Part shown: piece after piece, positions 34,847-42,858 of the stretch
Layout of the letters: the number at the start of each line of letters is the position of its first letter
Numbering within the stretch: position 1 is the first letter of the stretch
From: Streptomyces sp. H39-S7
GTDB taxonomy: Bacteria > Actinomycetota > Actinomycetes > Streptomycetales > Streptomycetaceae
Assembly: GCF_027158205.1 (NCBI RefSeq)
Contig: NZ_JAPVLU010000002.1
Coordinates: 1 to 64,000 of the forward strand
DNA length: 64,000 nt
Direction of reading: 5' to 3'
The notes under the pieces: model-generated
The model's database searches: none
What the model was told of the DNA's origin: nothing
The model's input: the letters and a program-made list of their open reading frames with translations, nothing else
Made by a program: the position numbers and the translations under genes

Positions 34847-36247
34847 GTGAAGGCTCACGACGGCATGTACATCGGCGGGGCCTGGCGCCCCGCCGCCGGG
34901 CACGAGTCGATCGAGGTGGTCAATCCGGCGGACGAGCAGGTCATCGCCTCCGTGCCGGCCGGCACCCCGCAGGACGTCGACGCCGCCGTACGCGCCGCCC
35001 GGGCGGCGCTCCCCGGCTGGGCCGCGACCGCGCCCGCCGACCGTGCCGCCCTCATCGGCGCGGTACGCGACCGGCTGGCCGCCCGCCGCGAGGAGATCGC
35101 CGCGACCATCAGCGCCGAACTCGGCGCCCCGCTCGGCTTCGCGGCCGCCGTCCACACCGACCTGCCGATCGCCGTGGCCGGTTCGTACGCGCAGCTCGCC
35201 GCGTCGTACGCCTTCGAGGAGAAGGTCGGCAACTCCACCGTGCTGCAGGAGCCGGTGGGCGTCGTCGGCGCCATCACGCCCTGGAACTACCCGCTGCACC
35301 AGATCGTCGCCAAGGTCGCCCCGGCGCTCGCCGCCGGCTGCACGATCGTCCTCAAGCCCGCCGAGGACACCCCGCTCACCGCGCAGCTCTTCGCCGAGGC
35401 CGTCGACGAGGCGGGCATCCCCGCCGGGGTGTTCAACCTCGTCACCGGCCTCGGCCCGGTCGCCGGCCAGGCGCTGGCCGCCCACGAGGACGTGGACCTC
35501 GTCTCGTTCACCGGCTCCACCGCCGTCGGCAAGCAGATCGGCGCCACCGCCGGCGCCGCCGTCAAGCGCGTCGCCCTCGAACTCGGCGGCAAGTCCGCCA
35601 ACGTCATCCTGCCGAGCGCCGATCTCGCCAAGGCGGTCAACGTGGGCCTCGGCAACGTCTTCGCCAACTCCGGCCAGACCTGCAGCGCGTGGACGCGGAT
35701 GCTCGTCGACGCCGGCCGGTACGACGAGGCCGTGGAGATCGCCACGGCCGCCGCCGCCAAGTACGTGCCGGGCGACCGGCTCGGCCCCGTCGTCAACGCC
35801 AAGCAGCGCGACCGGGTCCGCGGCTACATCCGGCGCGGCATCGAGGAGGGGGCCAGGGTCGTCGCGGGCGGACCCGACGCCCCCGACGGGTTCGACGACG
35901 GCTACTACGTCCGGCCGACCGTCTTCGCCGACGTCACCCCGGACATGACCATCGCCCAGGAGGAGATCTTCGGCCCGGTCGTCGCGATTCTCAAGTACGA
36001 GGACGAGGACGACGCGCTGCGCATCGCCAACGGCACCGTCTACGGGCTCGCGGGCGCGGTGTGGGCCGGCGAGGAGGCGGAGGCCGTGGCCTTCGCGCGC
36101 CGCATGGACACCGGGCAGGTCGACATCAACGGCGGCCGGTTCAACCCGCTGGCGCCGTTCGGCGGCTACAAGCAGTCGGGCGTCGGGCGCGAGCTGGGTG
36201 CGCACGGGCTGGCGGAGTATCTGCAGACGAAGTCGCTCCAGTTCTGA
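34847..36247 (+). CDS. NAD(P)-dependent aldehyde dehydrogenase
   Basis: A 466-residue ALDH superfamily enzyme oxidising an aldehyde to its acid. Cofactor-binding residues lie in PWNYPLHQI (about 145-153) and FTGSTAVG (about 223-230). Catalytic Glu is in LELGGKSA (about 244-251), and the nucleophilic Cys is in [12 protein letters not shown] (about 276-287). [11 protein letters not shown] is the conserved C-terminal motif. Length is slightly shorter than the usual 480-500. Start GTG follows GGGAGG. The upstream palindrome links it to the TetR encoded at 38076-38726. A terminator-like hairpin separates it from the alcohol dehydrogenase gene 91 bases on. The two could oxidise the same alcohol stepwise. 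Confidence 0.9.
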   Translation: MKAHDGMYIGGAWRPAAGHESIEVVNPADEQVIASVPAGTPQDVDAAVRAARAALPGWAATAPADRAALIGAVRDRLAARREEIAATISAELGAPLGFAAAVHTDLPIAVAGSYAQLAASYAFEEKVGNSTVLQEPVGVVGAITPWNYPLHQIVAKVAPALAAGCTIVLKPAEDTPLTAQLFAEAVDEAGIPAGVFNLVTGLGPVAGQALAAHEDVDLVSFTGSTAVGKQIGATAGAAVKRVALELGGKSANVILPSADLAKAVNVGLGNVFANSGQTCSAWTRMLVDAGRYDEAVEIATAAAAKYVPGDRLGPVVNAKQRDRVRGYIRRGIEEGARVVAGGPDAPDGFDDGYYVRPTVFADVTPDMTIAQEEIFGPVVAILKYEDEDDALRIANGTVYGLAGAVWAGEEAEAVAFARRMDTGQVDINGGRFNPLAPFGGYKQSGVGRELGAHGLAEYLQTKSLQF

Positions 36248-36264
36248 GGTCCGGTCTGCGGGCG

Positions 36265-36302
36265 GGCCTGCGGCCGGCCGGCTCAGTGCCCGGCCGCAGG
36301 CC
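36265..36302. terminator. Hairpin between aldehyde and alcohol dehydrogenase genes
   Basis: GGCCTGCGGCCGG (36265-36277) and its exact complement (36290-36302) form a 13-bp stem with a 12-base loop. It may attenuate rather than block readthrough, as both genes share strand and likely pathway. Confidence 0.6.
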
Positions 36303-36338
36303 GGTGCTCCGTAGTTCTACCCGTCCGAGAGGAACCCC

Positions 36339-37421
36339 GTGGTCCGCGCCGCCGTCCTTCCCGCCGTCAACCAGCCCCTGACCGTCACCGAGATCGAGAT
36401 CCCGGCACCGGGCCCCGGCCAGGTCCGGGTCCGCCTCGCCGCCGCGGGCGTCTGCCACTCCGACCTGTCGCTGTCCAACGGGACGCTGCGTCAGCCCGTC
36501 CCGGCCGTCCTCGGGCACGAGGGCGCCGGGACCGTCATCGAGGTGGGGGAGGGGGTCACGGCGGTCGCGCCGGGCGACCGCGTCGTCCTCAACTGGGCGC
36601 CCTCCTGCGGTGCCTGCCACTTCTGCGCCCTCGACGAGCCGTGGCTCTGCGCCAACGCCGGTGCGGGCTCCACCGCCCCGTACGCGAAGCTCGCCTCCGA
36701 CGGGAGCGAGCTGTACGCGGGGCTGGGCACCGCCGTCTTCGCCGAGGAGACGGTCGTCCCCGAGAACGCGATCCTGCCGCTTCCGGACGGCATCCCGCTC
36801 ACCGACGCCGCGTTGCTCGGCTGCGCGGTCCTCACCGGCTACGGGGCGGTCCACCACGCCGCCCGGGTCCGCGGCGGTGAGTCGGTCGCGGTCTTCGGCG
36901 TCGGGGGCGTCGGGCTCTCCGTGCTGCAGTCCGCGCGCATCGCGGACGCCGGGCCGGTGATCGCCGTGGACGTCTCGCCCGCGAAGGAAGAGCTGGCGAG
37001 GGCGGCGGGCGCCACCGACTTCCTGCTCGCCTCCGACGACACGGCCAAGCAGATCCGCAAGCTCACCGGGGGGTACGGGGCGGACGTCGCCATCGAGTGC
37101 GTCGGCCGCGCCGACACGATCCGCACGGCGTGGTCGGCCACACGGCGCGGGGGGCGGACGACGGTGGTCGGCATCGGTGGGGCGGACCAGGTCGTCACGT
37201 TCTCCGCGCTGGAACTCTTCTATTTCGGCCGCACTCTGTCGGGGTGCGTGTACGGGAACAGCGATCCGGCGAGGGATCTGCCGGTGCTCGCGGAGCACAT
37301 TCGTGCGGGGCGGCTGGATTTGGGGGCGATGGTGACGGAACGGATCGGGCTGGAGGAGATTCCGGCGGCGTTCTCGGCGATGGTGGATGGGCGTGGCGGG
37401 CGGGCGTTGGTGATCTTCTAG
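36339..37421 (+). CDS. Zinc-dependent alcohol dehydrogenase
   Basis: A 360-residue medium-chain dehydrogenase/reductase. The catalytic zinc ligands are in GVCHSD (about 36-41) and GHE (about 59-61). The structural zinc loop keeps its four cysteines in CGACHFCALDEPWLC (about 90-104). The Rossmann motif is GVGGVGLS (about 187-194), with an acidic residue after strand 2 (AVDV) indicating NAD preference. GAGAGGA precedes the GTG start. It is close to the class III / mycothiol-linked formaldehyde dehydrogenase group, but general alcohol oxidation is the safe call. It follows the aldehyde dehydrogenase on the same strand. Confidence 0.88.
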   Translation: MVRAAVLPAVNQPLTVTEIEIPAPGPGQVRVRLAAAGVCHSDLSLSNGTLRQPVPAVLGHEGAGTVIEVGEGVTAVAPGDRVVLNWAPSCGACHFCALDEPWLCANAGAGSTAPYAKLASDGSELYAGLGTAVFAEETVVPENAILPLPDGIPLTDAALLGCAVLTGYGAVHHAARVRGGESVAVFGVGGVGLSVLQSARIADAGPVIAVDVSPAKEELARAAGATDFLLASDDTAKQIRKLTGGYGADVAIECVGRADTIRTAWSATRRGGRTTVVGIGGADQVVTFSALELFYFGRTLSGCVYGNSDPARDLPVLAEHIRAGRLDLGAMVTERIGLEEIPAAFSAMVDGRGGRALVIF

Positions 37422-37451
37422 CGGAACGTGACCTCGTCAGGTCGGGGGGTC

Positions 37452-37559
37452 GGGGCCGGGCCCTCCGGGGGTGGGCTTCGAAATCCACTATTTACGGGCC
37501 TGGCGGCCCACCACTAGCTCGGCAGCATTTCGAAACCCACCCCCTGCGGCCCCGGCCCC
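37452..37559. repeat. Complex palindromic intergenic repeat, copy 1
   Basis: A 108-bp nested inverted repeat. Outer arms are GGGGCCGGG (37452-37460) and CCCGGCCCC (37551-37559). Inner arms are TTCGAAAT (37477-37484) and ATTTCGAA (37527-37534), extended outward by GGGTGGGc and aCCCACCC. The centre is GGGCC-tggc-GGCCC (37496-37509). The same architecture and much of the sequence recur inverted at 57943-58048. It lies just after the alcohol dehydrogenase, between convergent genes. Confidence 0.85.
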
Positions 37560-37576
37560 CTCACGTTCGGACCGTT

Positions 37577-38083
37577 CTACTCGACGTGCGTCAGCCACGC
37601 GCGGTGGACCGTGGTGAACGGCTCGGCGCCGGCGGCGATCTGCTGCATGAGCCATTCCGCGGCTGCGGCGGCCTGGTCGATGACGTCGGCCGGGTATCCG
37701 TAGCGCACCTGGTGCTCGGCGAATTCGTCCTCGTCGATGAGGCGCGGCGCCGACTCGCCGCGCTTGCGGACGACGTCCAGGTCCAGGTCGATCATGGTGA
37801 CGTGGGTCTCCGAGACCCACTGCGGCGGAGTGGTGATGTCGCAGTAGATCTCGGTGGAGCGCGGGGCCGCGTTGAACGTGGCGGTCCACCACTGGTGGTG
37901 CGGGAACAGCAGGACATATGCGTCGGGGAACGCGATGTCCGGGCCGTGTCCCTTCCGCATCACGTTGTCGGCGGGCACCCCGAGCCAGACGCCGTGTTCG
38001 TCCTCGCCCAGTCGGCGCATGGTCATGTTCCAGTGCAGCGATCCGTCGTACTTCCGGTACTTCACCTGTACGTCGTCAGACAT
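37577..38083 (-). CDS. DUF402 domain-containing protein
   Basis: A 168-residue protein of the DUF402 (FomD-like) family, metal-binding hydrolases or nucleotide phosphatases of poorly known role. The core YCDITTPPQWVSETHVTMIDLDLDVVRKRG (about 82-111) shows the conserved YCDI and DLDLDV acid cluster that binds divalent metal in FomD. ATG 38083 overlaps the end of the TetR gene by eight bases, so translation is probably coupled; the in-frame ATG at 38092 would overlap more. Its link to the TetR and acyl-CoA dehydrogenase genes is unknown. Confidence 0.8.
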   Translation of the reverse strand: MSDDVQVKYRKYDGSLHWNMTMRRLGEDEHGVWLGVPADNVMRKGHGPDIAFPDAYVLLFPHHQWWTATFNAAPRSTEIYCDITTPPQWVSETHVTMIDLDLDVVRKRGESAPRLIDEDEFAEHQVRYGYPADVIDQAAAAAEWLMQQIAAGAEPFTTVHRAWLTHVE

Positions 38084-38726
38084 GCGGGGCATCGTAACCG
38101 CCGTCCTTGTACTGGATCGCGAGGCCGTCCACGAGTGCGCGAAGGCCCGTTTCGAACGCGCCCTCGTCCACCTGCTGCTGGTGTTCCGCCAGCAGGTGCG
38201 CGCTGCCGAGGTGGGGGTAGTCGGCCGGGTCGTACGCTCCGGCGTCGTCGACGAAGCCGCGGGCGAAGGAGCCGAGGGCCGAGCCCGCGACGAAGTAGCG
38301 CATCAGGGCGCCGATCCGGGTGGCGTGGGCGGGGGGCCAGCCGGCGTTCACCATGCCGCCGAAGACGGCGTCGGCCATCCGCAGCCCGGCCGGCCGGCGG
38401 CCGGGGCCCTGGGCGAGGAAGGGGACGATGTTCGGGTGTGCGGCCAGGGCCGCGCGGTACGAGCGGCCCCATGCCAGCAGTGCCGTCCGCCAGTCGGGGC
38501 TGCCCTGGAACATCGACAGGTCGACTTGGGAGACGACCGTGTCGGCCACCGCGTCGAGGATGTCGTCCTTGTCCTTGAAGTGGTTGTAGAGCGACGGCCC
38601 GCTGACCCCGAGCTCGGCCGCGAGCCGCCGCGTCGAAAGCGCCGGCAGCCCCTCCGTGTCCAGAAGGGCGAGTGCGGCGGCGACGATCAGTTCGCGGCTC
38701 AGGAGGGGCTTGCGAGGGCGGGCCAT
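38076..38726 (-). CDS. TetR family regulator divergent from acyl-CoA dehydrogenase
   Basis: A 216-residue TetR protein. The helix-turn-helix occupies about 12-58 (LIVAAALALLDTEGLPALSTRRLAAELGVSGPSLYNHFKDKDDIL), and the C-terminal domain resembles the tetracycline-repressor type (TetR_C_1). TACTAT lies seven bases before ATG 38726, pointing to a leaderless transcript; the ATG at 38735 is three codons longer. The palindrome at 38754-38773 sits between this gene and the divergent acyl-CoA dehydrogenase, and a near-copy precedes the aldehyde dehydrogenase at 34847, so this protein probably controls both. The 3' end overlaps the DUF402 gene. Confidence 0.87.
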   Translation of the reverse strand: MARPRKPLLSRELIVAAALALLDTEGLPALSTRRLAAELGVSGPSLYNHFKDKDDILDAVADTVVSQVDLSMFQGSPDWRTALLAWGRSYRAALAAHPNIVPFLAQGPGRRPAGLRMADAVFGGMVNAGWPPAHATRIGALMRYFVAGSALGSFARGFVDDAGAYDPADYPHLGSAHLLAEHQQQVDEGAFETGLRALVDGLAIQYKDGGYDAPHV

Positions 38727-38753
38727 GGCACGCATAGTAGGGCCTGCGTACTA

Positions 38754-38773
38754 AAAACTAGCGGTGCTAATTT
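38754..38773. promoter_or_regulatory. Palindromic TetR operator, divergent TetR / acyl-CoA dehydrogenase
   Basis: AAAACTAGCGGTGCTAATTT, 28 bases from the TetR ATG and 15 bases from the acyl-CoA dehydrogenase GTG. Same motif as 34784-34803. Confidence 0.75.
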
Positions 38774-38787
38774 ATGGGAGGTGCCCC

Positions 38788-39936
38788 GTGGACCTTGCGC
38801 TCTCGGAGGAGCAGACCGCCGTCCGGCAGCTCGCCAGGGACTTCACCGAGCGCGAGATCACGCCGCACGCCGTGGCGTGGGACCGTGCCGAGAGCGTGGA
38901 CCGGGGGATCGTCAAGAAGCTCGGCGCGCTCGGGTTCCTCGGGCTCACGATCGACGAGGAGTACGGCGGCTCGGGCGGGGACCACCTCGCGTACTGCCTC
39001 GTCACCGAGGAGCTGGGCCGGGGGGATTCCGCGGTGCGCGGCATCGTCTCGGTGTCGCTGGGGCTCGTCGCGAAGTCGATCGCGTACTGGGGGAGCGAGG
39101 ACCAGAAGCGGGAGTGGCTGCCGCGCCTCACGTCGGGTGAGGCGGTGGGCTGCTTCGGACTGACCGAGCCCGGGACCGGCTCGGACGCCGCGAATCTGAC
39201 CACCCGCGCGGTGCGCGACGGTGACTCGTACGTCATCACCGGCTCCAAGATGTTCATCACCAACGGCACCTGGGCCGAGGTCGTGCTGCTCTTCGCGCGG
39301 ACCGGTGACGCCGGGCACAAGGGCGTGAGCGCCTTTCTCGTGCCGACCGACACCCCCGGGCTGAGCCGCCGGGAGATCCACGGGAAGCTCGGGCTGCGCG
39401 GCCAGGCCACCGCGGAGCTGGTGCTCGACGGTGTCCGCGTGCCGGCCTCCGCCATGATCGCGCCCGAGGGCAAGGGCTTCTCGGTGGCGATGTCCGCCCT
39501 GGCCAAGGGCCGGATGTCGGTCGCGGCGGGCTGCGTCGGGATCGCCCAGGCGTGCCTGGACGCGGCCGTGGCGTACGCGGGGGAGCGCGAGCAGTTCGGC
39601 AAGCCGATCGCCCACCACCAGCTGGTGCAGGAACTGATCTCCGACATCGCGGTGGACGTGGACGCCGCCCGGCTGCTCACCTGGCGCGTCGCCGACCACA
39701 TCGACCGCGGGCTGCCCTTCGCCACCGAATCCTCGGTGGCGAAGCTCTTCGCGAGCGAGGCCGCGGTGCGAGCGGCCAACAACGCGCTGCAGGTGTTCGG
39801 CGGGTACGGGTACATCGACGAGTACCCGGCGGGGAAGCTGCTGCGGGACGCGCGCGTCATGACGTTGTACGAGGGCACCAGCCAGATCCACAAGCTGCTC
39901 ATCGGACGCGCCCTGACCGGGGTGTCCGCCTTCTGA
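38788..39936 (+). CDS. Acyl-CoA dehydrogenase
   Basis: A 382-residue FAD enzyme of the short-chain/butyryl acyl-CoA dehydrogenase type, introducing the alpha-beta double bond in beta-oxidation. It starts MDLALSEEQTAVRQLARDF, has FAD-binding LTEPGTGSDAANL (about 126-138) and FITNGTWAEV, and the catalytic base Glu in LYEGTSQIHKL (about 361-371). Start GTG 38788 follows GGGAGG; the operator of the divergent TetR overlaps its promoter. Length and motifs suggest substrates of modest size, such as branched-chain or butyryl-CoA. Confidence 0.92.
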   Translation: MDLALSEEQTAVRQLARDFTEREITPHAVAWDRAESVDRGIVKKLGALGFLGLTIDEEYGGSGGDHLAYCLVTEELGRGDSAVRGIVSVSLGLVAKSIAYWGSEDQKREWLPRLTSGEAVGCFGLTEPGTGSDAANLTTRAVRDGDSYVITGSKMFITNGTWAEVVLLFARTGDAGHKGVSAFLVPTDTPGLSRREIHGKLGLRGQATAELVLDGVRVPASAMIAPEGKGFSVAMSALAKGRMSVAAGCVGIAQACLDAAVAYAGEREQFGKPIAHHQLVQELISDIAVDVDAARLLTWRVADHIDRGLPFATESSVAKLFASEAAVRAANNALQVFGGYGYIDEYPAGKLLRDARVMTLYEGTSQIHKLLIGRALTGVSAF

Positions 39937-39959
39937 GCCCCGGCCGGTCCTATTGACCG

Positions 39960-39986
39960 ACCGGCCGGTATCTAAGCGCTTGCTCA
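39960..39986. promoter_or_regulatory. Operator cluster upstream of TetR (40009)
   Basis: ACCGGCCGGT (39960-39969), a perfect palindrome, is followed by CTAAGCGCTTGCTCA (39972-39986). The latter recurs base for base at 41161-41175 and resembles the KstR2-type consensus AnCAAGnnCTTGnT read on the other strand. Confidence 0.65.
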
Positions 39987-40008
39987 CCTTGGCTGTAGGG
40001 TGACGGCC

Positions 40009-40626
40009 ATGGATGTGGAGGCAGTAACGCCCGACACGTGGAGCGACGTCACCCCCGATGCTGCCCGTCGGCTGGTGATCGCCGCGGTCGAGGCCTTCGC
40101 CGAGCGCGGGTACCACGCGACGACGACCCGCGACATCGCCGGACGCGCCGGGATGAGCCCCGCCGCGCTCTACATCCACTACAAGACCAAGGAAGAGCTG
40201 CTCTACCAGATCAGCCGGGTCGGCCATCTGCGCTCCGTCGGCCTGCTCGAAGAGGCCGCCAACGGCGTCGGCGAGCCGGGTGAGCGGCTCGCCGTCGCCG
40301 TGCGGGCCTTCGTCAGCTGGCACGCGGATCGGCACACCACCGCGCGGGTCGTGCAGTACGAGCTGGGCGCCCTCGCTCCGGACCACTACACCGAGATCGT
40401 CGCGCTGCGGCGCAAGTCCGAGCGCGCGGTCCGCTCGATCATCGAGGACGGCGTGCGGACCGGCGAGTTCGACGTGCCGGACGTCGCGGGCACCGCCCTC
40501 GCCATCCTGTCGCTCTGCATCGACGTCGCCCGCTGGTTCAACCCCGACGGACGCCGTACGCCCGACGACGTCGGCGTGCTCTACGCCGACCTCGTCGGAC
40601 GCATGGTCGGCCCCCGGCAGACGTAG
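40009..40626 (+). CDS. TetR family regulator (KstR2/FadR-like)
   Basis: A 205-residue TetR repressor. The DNA-binding domain spans about 18-65 (RLVIAAVEAFAERGYHATTTRDIAGRAGMSPAALYIHYKTKEELL), followed by a ligand domain resembling actinobacterial regulators of lipid and sterol catabolism. ATG 40009 is chosen because GTAGGG lies eight bases upstream; GTG 40000 is in frame. A 15-bp sequence in its promoter is repeated exactly at the promoter of the convergent MaoC hydratase, so both are probably under its control. Acyl-CoA thioesters are the expected effectors. Confidence 0.87.
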   Translation: MDVEAVTPDTWSDVTPDAARRLVIAAVEAFAERGYHATTTRDIAGRAGMSPAALYIHYKTKEELLYQISRVGHLRSVGLLEEAANGVGEPGERLAVAVRAFVSWHADRHTTARVVQYELGALAPDHYTEIVALRRKSERAVRSIIEDGVRTGEFDVPDVAGTALAILSLCIDVARWFNPDGRRTPDDVGVLYADLVGRMVGPRQT

Positions 40627-40663
40627 GGCCACAGGCCCCCTCCGGGGGCAGGCCCGCCCGCTC

Positions 40664-41125
40664 TCAGAGGTAGAAGCGAGCCACCGTCTCCGCCACGCAG
40701 ACCGGCTTGTCGCCGCCCTCGCGCTCGATCGTCACCTTGGTGACGAGCTGGACGCCGCCGCCGACCTCGGTGACCTCCGCGATCTGCGCGGTGGCGCGCA
40801 GTCGCGAGCCGACCGGGACGGGTGCGGGGAAGCGGACCTTGTTGACGCCGTAGTTGACGCCCATCTTCACGCCCTCGACCCGGAAGAGGTCGGGCGTGAA
40901 CGACGGGATCAGCGACAGCGTCAGGAAGCCGTGCGCGATGGTGGTGCCGAACGGTCCCTGTGCGGCCTTCTCCGGGTCGACGTGGATCCACTGGTGATCG
41001 CCGGTGGCCTCCGCGAACAGGTCGATCCGCTTCTGGTCGATCTCCATCCAGCCGGTCGTGCCGAGCTGCTCGCCCACCGCCGCCCGGAGATCGTCCAGCG
41101 ATGCGAAGATCCTGGCCTGCGACAT
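40664..41125 (-). CDS. MaoC family (R)-specific enoyl-CoA hydratase
   Basis: A 153-residue single hot-dog domain hydratase that adds water to enoyl-CoA. The hydratase-2 motif is visible as DHQWIHVDPEKAAQGPFGTTIAHGFLTLSL (about 43-72), with the catalytic Asp and His. AGGAGG precedes the ATG. It is convergent with the TetR gene and carries the same 15-bp operator upstream. Members of this type work in beta-oxidation side routes or polyketide/fatty acid modification. The proximity of acyl-CoA dehydrogenases suggests degradation. Confidence 0.9.
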   Translation of the reverse strand: MSQARIFASLDDLRAAVGEQLGTTGWMEIDQKRIDLFAEATGDHQWIHVDPEKAAQGPFGTTIAHGFLTLSLIPSFTPDLFRVEGVKMGVNYGVNKVRFPAPVPVGSRLRATAQIAEVTEVGGGVQLVTKVTIEREGGDKPVCVAETVARFYL

Positions 41126-41160
41126 CTGATGCCTCCTGTGCCCAACTGTCCGACGGGTTA

Positions 41161-41175
41161 CTAAGCGCTTGCTCA
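41161..41175. promoter_or_regulatory. KstR2-like operator upstream of the MaoC gene
   Basis: CTAAGCGCTTGCTCA, identical to 39972-39986, 36 bases upstream of the MaoC start on the minus strand. Confidence 0.7.
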
Positions 41176-41243
41176 GCATGGTTCGGGTCGTCGGCCCTGT
41201 CAACGCCCGGACGGCGGACACCGGAGGAATCAGCGTCCCCCGT

Positions 41244-42677
41244 TCACCACATCGCGGGGTGGCGCTGCGCCCAGGGCCGGGCCGCCTCCAGCTGTGCGGA
41301 GAGGGAGATGAGCGTGGCCTCGTCGCCGTACCGGCCACCGAACATCACGCCGATCGGGAGGCCCGCCGGCGTCCAGTGCAGGGGGACGCTCACCGCGGGC
41401 TGGCCGGTGGCGTTGTAGAGCGGGGTGAACGGTGTGAAGGCCGCCAGGCCGGCGAACTCCGCCTCGGGGTCGCCGTCGTTCCGCAGCCCGCCGACCGGGG
41501 CGGGCGGCTGGGCCAGCGTCGGGGTCAGGATGACGTCGTACGAGGAGAGCAGCGCGTCCGCGATGAGCTGCCCCAGCGCGCGGAACGCGTACAGCGCCCC
41601 CGCGAACTCCGACCCCGTCACCCGGCTGCCCCGCTCGCGCAGGTGCCGGGTGAGCGGCATCAGCAGCTCCTCGTGTTCCGGGGCGACCGGGTAGACGGTC
41701 GACATCACGCCCCACACCCTGCTGAAGGCGTCGCGGATGCTGTCGTCCACCGGCAGCTCCATCTCGTCCACCTGGTGGCCGAGATCGCGCAGCAGCTGCG
41801 TCGCCCCGTCGTACGCCGCCCGGCAGTCCGGGTGCAGGTCGACCCCGGGAACCGGCGGGGTCGGCAGCGCGACCACCCGCAGCCTCCCGGGCTCGGCCCC
41901 GGCGTACGAGGCGAAGCTCGCGCCCTGGGGCAGCGAGGGCGCGCCGTACGGGACGCCCGGCATCGGGCCGGCCAGGACGTCGAGCAGCGTGGCGGCATCC
42001 GCGACGCTGCGGGCGATCGGTCCCGACGTGCTCAGGCCGCTCACATCGTGCTGCACGGGGCCGCCGCTGACGCGTCCCCGGCTCGGCTTGATGCCGAACA
42101 GCCCGCAGACGGACGCGGGGATGCGGATCGAGCCGCCGCCGTCGCTGCCCTGGGCGATCGGCGCCAGCCCGGACGCGACCGCCGCGGCGGCGCCCCCGCT
42201 GGAACCGCCGGCGGAACGCTCCAGGTCCCACGGGGTGCGGGCGGGCGGCGCGAGCTGGTTCTCGGTGTAGCAGGGCAGCCCGAACTCCGGGGTGTTGGTC
42301 TTGCCGAGCAGGATCGTCCCCGCCTCGCGGAGCCTGGTCACCACGTGGTCGTCGATGTCCGGGACGTGGTCGGCGTACGCCCGCGAGCCGAGCGTGCAGC
42401 GCACCCCCGCCACGAAGTTGAGGTCCTTGACCGGCACCGGAACGCCGTGCAGCGGCGGCAGTTCCCGCCCCTCGCGGCGCGCGGACAGCGCCTCGCTCTC
42501 CGCGTCGGCCGCCTGCTTGCGGGCGATCTCGGGGGTCACGGTGATGTACGCGCCCACGCTCTCGTTCAGCCGCTCGACGCGGTCGAGATAGTGCTCGGTC
42601 AGTTCGACCGGCGAAACGGATCCGCTCCGTACCCCCTCCGCCTGCTCCACCGCGGTCAGATCGTGCAGCTGCGCCAT
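41244..42677 (-). CDS. Amidase signature family amidase
   Basis: A 477-residue amidase hydrolysing a carboxamide to acid and ammonia. The Ser-cisSer-Lys triad is present: Lys in VPVKDLNF (about 83), the Gly/Ser-rich AGGSSGGAAAA with the cis-Ser (about 157), and the nucleophile Ser in QGSDGGGSIRIPAS (about 182). Length fits stand-alone amidases rather than GatA, and no gatB/gatC genes are adjacent. The gene lies 118 bases after the MaoC start on the same strand but has separate upstream DNA. Substrate unknown; 6-aminohexanoate-type or aromatic amides are possible. Confidence 0.9.
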   Translation of the reverse strand: MAQLHDLTAVEQAEGVRSGSVSPVELTEHYLDRVERLNESVGAYITVTPEIARKQAADAESEALSARREGRELPPLHGVPVPVKDLNFVAGVRCTLGSRAYADHVPDIDDHVVTRLREAGTILLGKTNTPEFGLPCYTENQLAPPARTPWDLERSAGGSSGGAAAAVASGLAPIAQGSDGGGSIRIPASVCGLFGIKPSRGRVSGGPVQHDVSGLSTSGPIARSVADAATLLDVLAGPMPGVPYGAPSLPQGASFASYAGAEPGRLRVVALPTPPVPGVDLHPDCRAAYDGATQLLRDLGHQVDEMELPVDDSIRDAFSRVWGVMSTVYPVAPEHEELLMPLTRHLRERGSRVTGSEFAGALYAFRALGQLIADALLSSYDVILTPTLAQPPAPVGGLRNDGDPEAEFAGLAAFTPFTPLYNATGQPAVSVPLHWTPAGLPIGVMFGGRYGDEATLISLSAQLEAARPWAQRHPAMW

Positions 42678-42858
42678 GGCTGTCCCGTCCTCTGCTCGTT
42701 CGGCATCACGTCACCGTGCGCCGCGATCCTCGCACTACCCGCCGGTAGCCAGCCAGACCCCGTAGGCGTCCGACCGACGGAATCGGCCGCGCGCCGACCA
42801 GTGGCAATAGGTCATGATTCCGGGGCGCCCGTACGCGGGCCGACATCACGGAGGACAG

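Noticed and set aside
39937..39969. Terminator hairpin after the acyl-CoA dehydrogenase
   Set aside because: CCGGCCGGTC/GACCGACCGG has a mismatch and overlaps the next operator region; the same bases are better explained as regulatory palindromes.
41230..42231. Alternative minus-strand frame inside the amidase
   Set aside because: Arg-rich product with no motif; the other frame contains the complete amidase triad.
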